Assembly (NCBI GenBank): GCA_021234155.1
Contig: JAJEKV010000006.1
Location: forward strand, 10,441,317-10,505,316
Direction: 5' to 3'
Source: Isoetes taiwanensis
Taxonomy: Eukaryota > Streptophyta > Lycopodiopsida > Isoetales > Isoetaceae
DNA: 64,000 bases
Shown piece after piece: positions 57,841-64,000 of this stretch. The first letter of the stretch is position 1. Each line of letters begins with the position of its first letter. The notes beneath the pieces were generated by a model, which saw nothing but the letters and a program-made list of their open reading frames with translations, did no database searches and had not been told where the DNA came from. A program made the position numbers and the translations under genes.

Positions 57841-58018
57841 CCAGTCCCCAAGTTACTGGATGTCGGCTCATGGAAGGAACAACATGAGTGGGAGCCAAGT
57901 CCATACCCCTGTGTTCTTTCAGCTTCTCAGGTGTGCAGCTGAGTAGGCGAGTGATAGGACCAACATCGCCACTTTTTCTATAACTAGTAGAAGTTGGAGC
58001 TCGTTCAATTTGTCTCAA
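57841..58018 (-). CDS. Conserved-looking exon, family not recognised
   Basis: The minus strand reads MRQIERAPTSTSYRKSGDVG, then ITRLLSCTPEKLKEHRGMDL and APTHVVPSMSRHPVTWGL. It meets a GTAAGA donor near 57,840. The in-frame continuation (to 57,653) is hydrophobic and is probably intron. The lack of repeats and the balanced composition make it look like a true exon of a spliced gene or a captured one. An acceptor for the next exon was not found with confidence. Confidence 0.4.
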
Positions 58019-58624
58019 AATGTAATTACAAACGTCAAGATGAAATCCTCCTTAACTTGATTGAGACACCTCATCTGTCGATGCACAAAAGTATGCAGAA
58101 ATCAACGTTGAACACTAAGCACCAAGCTCATCCACATCCAGCCATTTGCATGCCCAAATTGTGCTCCTAAATTTGTCCAGACATATGTCCCATATTTCTC
58201 TAATTAAGCTCAAACTTGACGCCCTAGATGGAGCTTCTGATGTTGATTCCTTTGAACTCAAATGTACTTGAAAAATGACCATATGTTTCTGTGCTTGAAT
58301 AAGCCAAGCTTATCACGTGCATTAATCTGCACATACGAATATTGAATATTCACTTGGTGTTTTTCAGGACCGGGAGGAAGTATCTTAATCTCTGCTGCTT
58401 CCCACCAATTTCATATGCAAAATCAGTGAAACCTTGAAGATTTCAAGGCCACAACTTAGCATGATAAATACAGCTCAATTATAGAGCATTAAGTTGCAAA
58501 TGGCATCAAAATCACGGAAAAATAGGATCGTGTCCAAATTTCAGTCTCCTCATTCAACCTCCTCAATCAAGCAGCGGTTATGCATCACTTATACTACCTT
58601 GGAGCAGCTGTTTTCTCATGCTCC

Positions 58625-59603
58625 TCATTTCATCCCACTCCCAGCTCTGACACAAATATTTGATAGTAAGACATATCTTTGCGGCATTATTTGGCTCAAT
58701 TTCAAAACATGTAATGCCGCGCATTTACCACGTTCAAAATCTTGATATAAGCTGCATGCACTTAGCAAAGACATCCACGTTATTCCATCCGGATGAAATG
58801 GCATAGAATGGATTACATCCTCTGCCTCTTTCAAGTTTCCCTCCCTAGAGAATAGCAATCATGCATCCATAGTGCTCAGCCATGGTGCCACACCATGATC
58901 ATGACAGGTTGAAACAAAATAGTGGGTGCCTTCTGTACTAGGCTGCATGAGCACAAGCCCAAAGGGTAACAATAAAGCTTTTTCCATTTGGTGCAATTCC
59001 TCCTAATTTCATCACGTGAAACAAGATGGATTGCCTCCGGTCATAGCCATTTTGCCCGTAGATCGCAATCATGGCATTCCACAAAACTACATCTTGTTCA
59101 ATCATCCCATTGAACACCATTTACGCATCCGGAGACATCCACACCAATAATGAGGTCGGATTGAAGGCTGCGGTGCATGACTAAAGAATGCATTTCCTTA
59201 CCAAATTCAATTCTTTGCTAAGCATGCACGGGCATCTAGAATCGACAAAGGTGATCTTATTGGGCTCCATACCACAAGTCGCATTTGTTGGAAAAGATAA
59301 AGAGCTTCCATGTTAGCTTCATTACGGACCAATCCACTCTTAGATATAAGGTTATGCATATCTTTTCCAAGGCAATTGCGAAACACTTGCAATGCTTCAC
59401 TACCTAATCCGTTTGCAATATAAGCTGCGGTCATGAGATTCCTCTGATCGCCAATCAAAATAATTATCACATTCAACGAGGAGAACAAAGTATGAACCCT
59501 CCACGGCGACAGACGGTGATTTGGGCTTGACCATCAATACCCACAACCCATTGCAGCTAAAAAAACTAACCGACAACATTTGAAACAAAGCGTCGCGAGG
59601 CAT
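58625..59603 (-). pseudogene. PLS-type PPR protein pseudogene
   Basis: Minus-strand pieces in changing frames match pentatricopeptide repeats. RNLMTAAYIANGLGSEALQV lies near 59,430. VFNGMIEQDVVLWNAMIAIY + GQNGY lies at 59,118-59,040. EAEDVIHSMPFHPDGITWMS, then LLSACSLYQDFERGK and YVLLSNICVRAG, lie at 58,825-58,634. The last resembles the C-terminal motifs of organelle RNA-editing or processing factors. Intact family members are several hundred residues long, with a transit peptide and often an E or DYW end. Here frameshifts and missing repeats leave fragments, and no DYW tail is visible. A possible start is ATG at 59,603 (MPRDALFQML). It lies in the segment unique to the second tandem copy. 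Confidence 0.75.
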
Positions 59604-59999
59604 GGCCCCTGGGTTGTTGGGAATCTAGCTGCATTGCCTGATCAGTATTCAAAGAACTGATTCCCCATTGAATGCTACAAACAACCAAGTAAAGGTGAAG
59701 ACAGCCGAAATTGGAGACAGTCGGAATTAGGGCAAGGTTAGGGTTTGTGGAATCGAGAAGCTGGAGGTTAGGGTTTGTGGCCGGATGTAACTCGATCTGA
59801 CCAAAAAAAAAAAAAAAGCCTCCACCACAGGATTTGCCCCCTTTTGTAAAATCAACGGCTAACAAAAGGGTGCACTCTAGAAATACTATTTAGTACACCT
59901 GGATGAATACGGCCACCAAATCATATGAAAACCTTAGAGAAAACAGTACAAAAACAGAAAAAAAACCCCCTGTTATAATGCTAGATATTGCTGCCACAG

Positions 60000-60801
60000 G
60001 CTTTACTAAGATAGTTTATGAGCATATCTGTTTAGATGTCTCCTTCTCTACAGATACCTTGTGTAGGAGATTTTTTGTAAAAAGCCGCTGATTCCTTCTT
60101 ATATTTGTCTCTATTACTAACGGAGGACAAAAGTGCTACATTGGGTGAAGGGCTATCTGGTAGAAAAAACCCAATGTACCTTTTTAACCCTCACAAATTA
60201 CCATTTTCATGCTAAATTTGTGTTGATTGGCTGTAGTGCACGGGTTTTTCCTCTCAATGTGGCGTCTTTTGTCTTGTGAAGTTTATTGTAGGTGGCAATG
60301 ATGATGGAATCAAGTTAAAAGATTATACAAATGGTATTTGTCATCCTTAAATTCTGAGGGATATTACTCTGCCTTTTTTAAATTTATATTTGGATCTATT
60401 ACTTGGATAGACAAATGCTTGGATCAATTATTTCTTCTATTTAAATTGAAGCATTATGGTCATTTTGCACTAAATATAAATATGATAAAGCGATTGATTC
60501 GATAACATTTGGCTGGTTAAATTATGAATTAGCCTGGCTATAATGGCAAAGGCCATTATGGCATCAGAGGAATATCAGTCCCAAATTTATTACATTGGGT
60601 TGGAATTCTTAGTTCAAGAAAGAGTCATATTTGCTGTTTAAGGCTTATAAGACTAGGCTGGTTTTATATGCCTTGATAAGTGCCTGAGACTATGGATGTG
60701 GAGTACCATCCTGGATTAGCCTAGTCCATGTATGGATGGATAATACTACCAAGGGATTGACCGAGGTAGATGATTGGGCTAGTATAGGCTAGTGCTGTCT
60801 G

Positions 60802-60803
<2 letters not shown>
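60000..60803. repeat. Duplicated block D2, second copy
   Basis: Copy of 54,846-55,650. It ends in a run of about 34 T (60,806-60,839), much longer than the 8 T at the end of the first copy. Confidence 0.9.
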
Positions 60804-60839
<36 letters not shown>

Positions 60840-60843
<4 letters not shown>

Positions 60844-61432
60844 ATTGAAAAAAATAATAATAATACATTTATTATGAATGAAGTTAATACATTTAATTTA
60901 AAGCCTATAAAATGAATTTAACCAATAAAGAAATATAAGATTTTAACGTCATTAAATGATGTCGCTTAAATATATTAAAAAAATACAAAAATAAATGAAG
61001 CCCCAATTTTTTTAGCTAAATACATTAATCAATAAATTAAGCTAAATACATTAATCAATACATTAAGCACTTACCTGGTACAAGGTGGCAAAGTTGTTTT
61101 GCACAAACAACGCATTTGCTAGGAGTGTACATGCAAAACAATAAATTCAATGATTAGTAAAATATTAGTATAAATAAACAACTTAAAGGAAAAAAAAATT
61201 ATGGAAAATCAATGGGGGAGGGGTGGTTTCAATGACGTCCCCTTCTTGGATAACAATTTAACCTAAATAAAGCATTAGTATTTTATTAGCGTATTGAAAA
61301 AATTAAATCCTTACGGAAGAGGTGCCAACTTGTTTTGCAAGAACAACACATTTTGCTAGGAGTGTACATGCAAAACAAAAAATTCAATGATTAGAAAGAA
61401 ATAGTATAAAACAACTAATAAGGAAAAATTTT
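60840..61432. repeat. E3 terminal region, inner part, with 240-bp direct repeat
   Basis: TTTGCTAGGAGTGTACATGC and AAATTCAATGATTAG occur near 61,110-61,157 and again near 61,350-61,396. Each is followed by a purine-rich patch with a CGTC motif. The inverse of the same sequence is seen at 22,920-23,230. No gene is recognised. Confidence 0.65.
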
Positions 61433-62376
61433 GGAAAGAAGAAGGGTCTCGTCTTTTAACGACGTCTTCTTAGATGGGAAAAAAATTAGAAGAAGAATGG
61501 AAGAATTCCGAAGAAGAAAAGGCTAAGAAGAAGAGGAGGAACCCGAAAATGGGGAGGAAGAATACGAAGAAGATGAAGCGCAAGAGGAGGATTAAGAGTA
61601 AGAATTTGAATAAGAGGAGGAAGAAGTAGTATAAGAGGAGGAAGAATCGAAGAAGAAGATGACAAAGGGAATGGAAGAATATGTATGGAAGAAGGATGCA
61701 AGAATGGAAGAAGAAGAATGAAGGTTGAAGGAAGAACAAACAACAAATACAAAAACCCTTAATCTACCCAAAAACAAGTTTAGATTCAAAAAACGAGTTG
61801 GTTGATCCGTGCACATGGGTAAAAGCATGTTAGGGTGTACCACTTTTGGAACCTGCAAAAGTACATACACTAGGTACTTCAGAACTGGGTACTTTCTTAT
61901 TTTTCTTTTCATTAAAACTAATACAAAAATCCAAAATAAAAGTCAAGGACATGGTAACATTCAAAGTTAAGGTAGAGATAATGCTATTGGAGACCAATAT
62001 ATATATAATAAGTTCTAAAACATACCTTATATTGAGATATTATACAGGTACCCAGTACCCAGTCCTGGCTACCTTTTTAGGTACCTTTTTGGTCACTAAA
62101 TAATACTTTTTGAGGGACACCCTAACATGCTTTTACCCACATACCTTATGAAGCTTGTCTTACACTTAGAATAGACCCCAAAGTAGATCCGCGCCGAAAA
62201 TCGCCTCAAAAAACGCTCCTCCATAAGCTTTGCTTGCTCGAAAATAAGCGGCGGGATTGCCTTTGTTTTCGATTTAAATCCACAGTGCGTCGTTTAACGG
62301 CGTCGTGGCGTCGTTAAGCGGCGACAAAAACGCGTCGTTGAGCGGCGTTTTAACGCAATTTTTTTTTTACGACGAA

Positions 62377-62401
<25 letters not shown>
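61433..62401. mobile_element. E3 terminal unit, first copy, split by a MITE
   Basis: Consists of a purine-rich tract (GAAGAAGGGTCTCGTCTTTT, AACGACGTC), then TTGGTTGATCCGTGCACAT, a 322-bp insertion, ACATACCTTATGAAGCTTGT, CGGGATTGCCTTTGTTTTCG, and the CGACG block ending in 25 T. The second copy at 62,721-63,369 lacks the insertion. The long Phe/Leu-rich minus frames over the purine tract are low-complexity shadows. Confidence 0.8.
61817..62138. mobile_element. MITE, 322 bp, with preserved empty site nearby
   Basis: The terminal inverted repeats start GGGTAAAAGCATGTTAGG and continue GTGT (22 bp perfect). ACAT stands at both sides (61,813-61,816 and 62,139-62,142). The paralogous site at 63,102-63,105 has a single ACAT with no insert, which proves insertion and the 4-bp duplication (a 2-bp CA duplication with a one-base-longer repeat fits equally well). 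The interior is AT-rich and shows no transposase, so movement would need a partner element. Superfamily is not assigned. Confidence 0.9.
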
Positions 62402-62407
<6 letters not shown>

Positions 62408-62720
62408 GTATAGAATGCATGTACACTTGATACATGGGTTTATTTAACTGGATAGGGGTTTATTTGACTTGCTACACCCGTTAAAGTTATGAAATATACC
62501 ACCATGAAAATGTTCAATGTTTTGTGGTACATCCGTTGAGCTATGAGGTATATAATACGATGATGATAACTAGTAATACCTTACCTGCTACGATAACTAA
62601 TACCTTACCAACATGCAAAGATGTAGTTTATCTTAAAATTTTATTTTGTTAGATTTAAAAAGGTTAGGTTTCCACCAATAGTATATGTAGCTACGTGTTC
62701 GCTTGTTACGACGACATATA
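62402..62720. other. Spacer between the two E3 units
   Basis: AT-rich. TTTATTTAACTGGATAGGGGTTTATTTGAC contains a short direct repeat, and 'ACGATAACTA-ATACCTTACC' is repeated near 62,560-62,612. No gene is recognised. Confidence 0.5.
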
Positions 62721-63337
62721 GGAAAGAAGAAGGGTCTCGTCTTTTAACGACGTCTTCTTAGATGGGAAAAAAATTAGAAGAAGAATGGAAGAATTCCGAA
62801 GAAGAAAAGGCTAAGAAGAAGAGGAGGAACCCGAAAATGGGGAGGAAGAATACGAAGAAGATGAAGCGCAAGAGGAGGATTAAGAGTAAGAATTTGAATA
62901 AGAGGAGGAAGAAGTAGTATAAGAGGAGGAAGAATCGAAGAAGAAGATGACAAAGGGAATGGAAGAATATGTATGGAAGAAGGATGCAAGAATGGAAGAA
63001 GAAGAATGAAGGTTGAAGGAAGAACAAACAACAAATACAAAAAGCCCTAAATCTACCCAAAAACAAGTTTAGATTCAAAAAACGAGTTGGTTGATCCGTG
63101 CACATACCTTATGAAGCTTGTCTTACACTTAGAATAGACCCCCAAAGTAGATCCGCGAAAATCGCCTCAAAAAAGCGGCTCCTCCATAAGCTTTGCTTGC
63201 TTTCGAAAATAAGCGGCGGGATTGCCTTTGTTTTCGATTTAAATCCGCAAGTCGTCGTTTAACGACGTCGTGGCGTCGTTAAACGGCGATAAAAACGTCG
63301 TTGAGCGGCGTTTGTAACGACGTTTTTTTACGGCGAC

Positions 63338-63369
<32 letters not shown>
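62721..63369. mobile_element. E3 terminal unit, second copy (uninterrupted)
   Basis: Uninterrupted paralogue of 61,433-62,401. It ends with GTCGTCGTTTAACGACGTCG, GGCGTCGTTAAACGGCG and 28 T (63,342-63,369). Poly-T may replace or mask a terminal ...TTTTTGTAGTG; no clean CACTA end is visible. Confidence 0.75.
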
Positions 63370-63370
<1 letters not shown>

Positions 63371-64000
63371 TTGCAATTATAGCAATTTTGCTAGCTTTGT
63401 AGGCGAGAAATTGAGATTGGCATTGAGTATACTCAATCAGCTAATTACCTTTGACTATAAGATATCCATTAAGTTAATTATCTTGCGGTGCAAGTTCATC
63501 TTTAGGTAATTCAAGGGCCCACGGCCCACGTTTTTTTTGACATGGAAATGAATGATAAAGCTTTTAGATGTTTAAATATTTGCATGCATTGGATTTAAAT
63601 GCATGTTGGACATGTGGAGGTCAACATGCAAATAATGCATGTAACTTTTACCATGGCATATTGTTCTTATGAGAGTTCCCATGGGCTTTGTAAAACGTGG
63701 ATCTTCTATCTTACGATTACCATAAGGTATGTTGTATTGGCATATTAGCATTTTAATTTTTTAGTATGGACTCTCCAACCGTTTCTCTTATAATAAGGAG
63801 AAAAGGGTTTCTTTTTATTATTATTTTTAAAATAGGGCATCCAAATGTTATGACTATGGAGCCCGAAGCAATAGGTATGCCCGATACCCTAAAGCCCGCT
63901 TGATAGCGGCCACTGCAGTTATGTTCGGCAGATGCAATGATGGCGAATGATGGCGAAATGAGATCTAAGATTATACTCGACCAAGATATTTTGGAAGTCT
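63370..64000. other. No gene recognised
   Basis: AT-rich DNA to the window end. Only short open frames are seen, without motifs. Confidence 0.5.

Larger units (their letters stand above)
57152..59990. other. 2.8-kb segment present only in the second tandem copy
   Basis: In the first copy D1 and D2 are separated by only about 130 bp; here 2.84 kb lies between them. It carries an exon-like piece and a PPR pseudogene, both on minus. I see no terminal repeats, so it may be an insertion here or a deletion in the first copy. Confidence 0.7.

Noticed and set aside
61470-61752. Phe/Leu-rich open minus frames (and the copy at 62,758-63,105)
   Set aside because: They are low-complexity translations of a purine-rich tract in an element terminus.

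Overview
The window looks like nuclear DNA of a land plant, probably a seed-free one such as a fern, lycophyte or bryophyte. This rests on a plant-type ankyrin/PGG membrane protein gene, a PLS-type pentatricopeptide (PPR) pseudogene, CACTA-type (EnSpm) transposon ends, and low-gene-density DNA full of nested repeats. The species cannot be named from the sequence. Protein identities were made by reading translations by eye; no database search was run.

Layout. 1-19,881 is a GC-rich tandem satellite, about 19 units of about 1.1 kb, with no convincing gene. 19,882-21,127 is a repeat segment (AT-rich tandem block, CTTGATCTTG minisatellite, decayed ORF) with a better-preserved direct copy at 51,280-52,688. 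About 21,775-23,290 is the terminus of a CGACG-rich element, split by a 541-bp MITE. 23,330-27,330 holds a decayed protein-kinase-like gene and downstream exons. These are interrupted by a complete 5,978-bp CACTA-like element (27,331-33,308, terminal CACAACAAGA inverted repeats, TGA target duplication) that carries gene fragments, including an SNF2/Rad5-like helicase piece. 33,800-34,334 is the right end of a second CACTA family.

35,194-37,281 is the only clearly intact gene: a 695-residue ankyrin-repeat protein with C-terminal membrane segments. 38,737-39,809 carries a possible two-exon gene and a PIF1-like helicase pseudogene broken by one in-frame stop. 41,487-45,946 (minus) is a fragmented multi-exon coding region with a ParB-like motif, a K/E-rich linker and an acidic repeat tail; its putative first intron is a palindromic minisatellite. 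47,530-50,703 (plus) is a frameshifted transposon-type gene with DUF8039-like and DUF7869-like parts.

53,560-63,370 starts at the left end of the second CACTA family. It contains a tandem duplication (53,948-55,650 and 56,388-60,803) whose second copy carries an extra 2.8 kb with a PPR pseudogene. It ends in two copies of a CGACG/poly-T unit, the first split by a 322-bp MITE whose empty site is preserved in the second.

Most coding pieces are mobile-element proteins or decayed copies and do not form a pathway. Many frameshifts, and the indel-rich variation in the satellite, could be partly consensus errors of a noisy long-read assembly; reads or transcripts would be needed to separate these from real decay.
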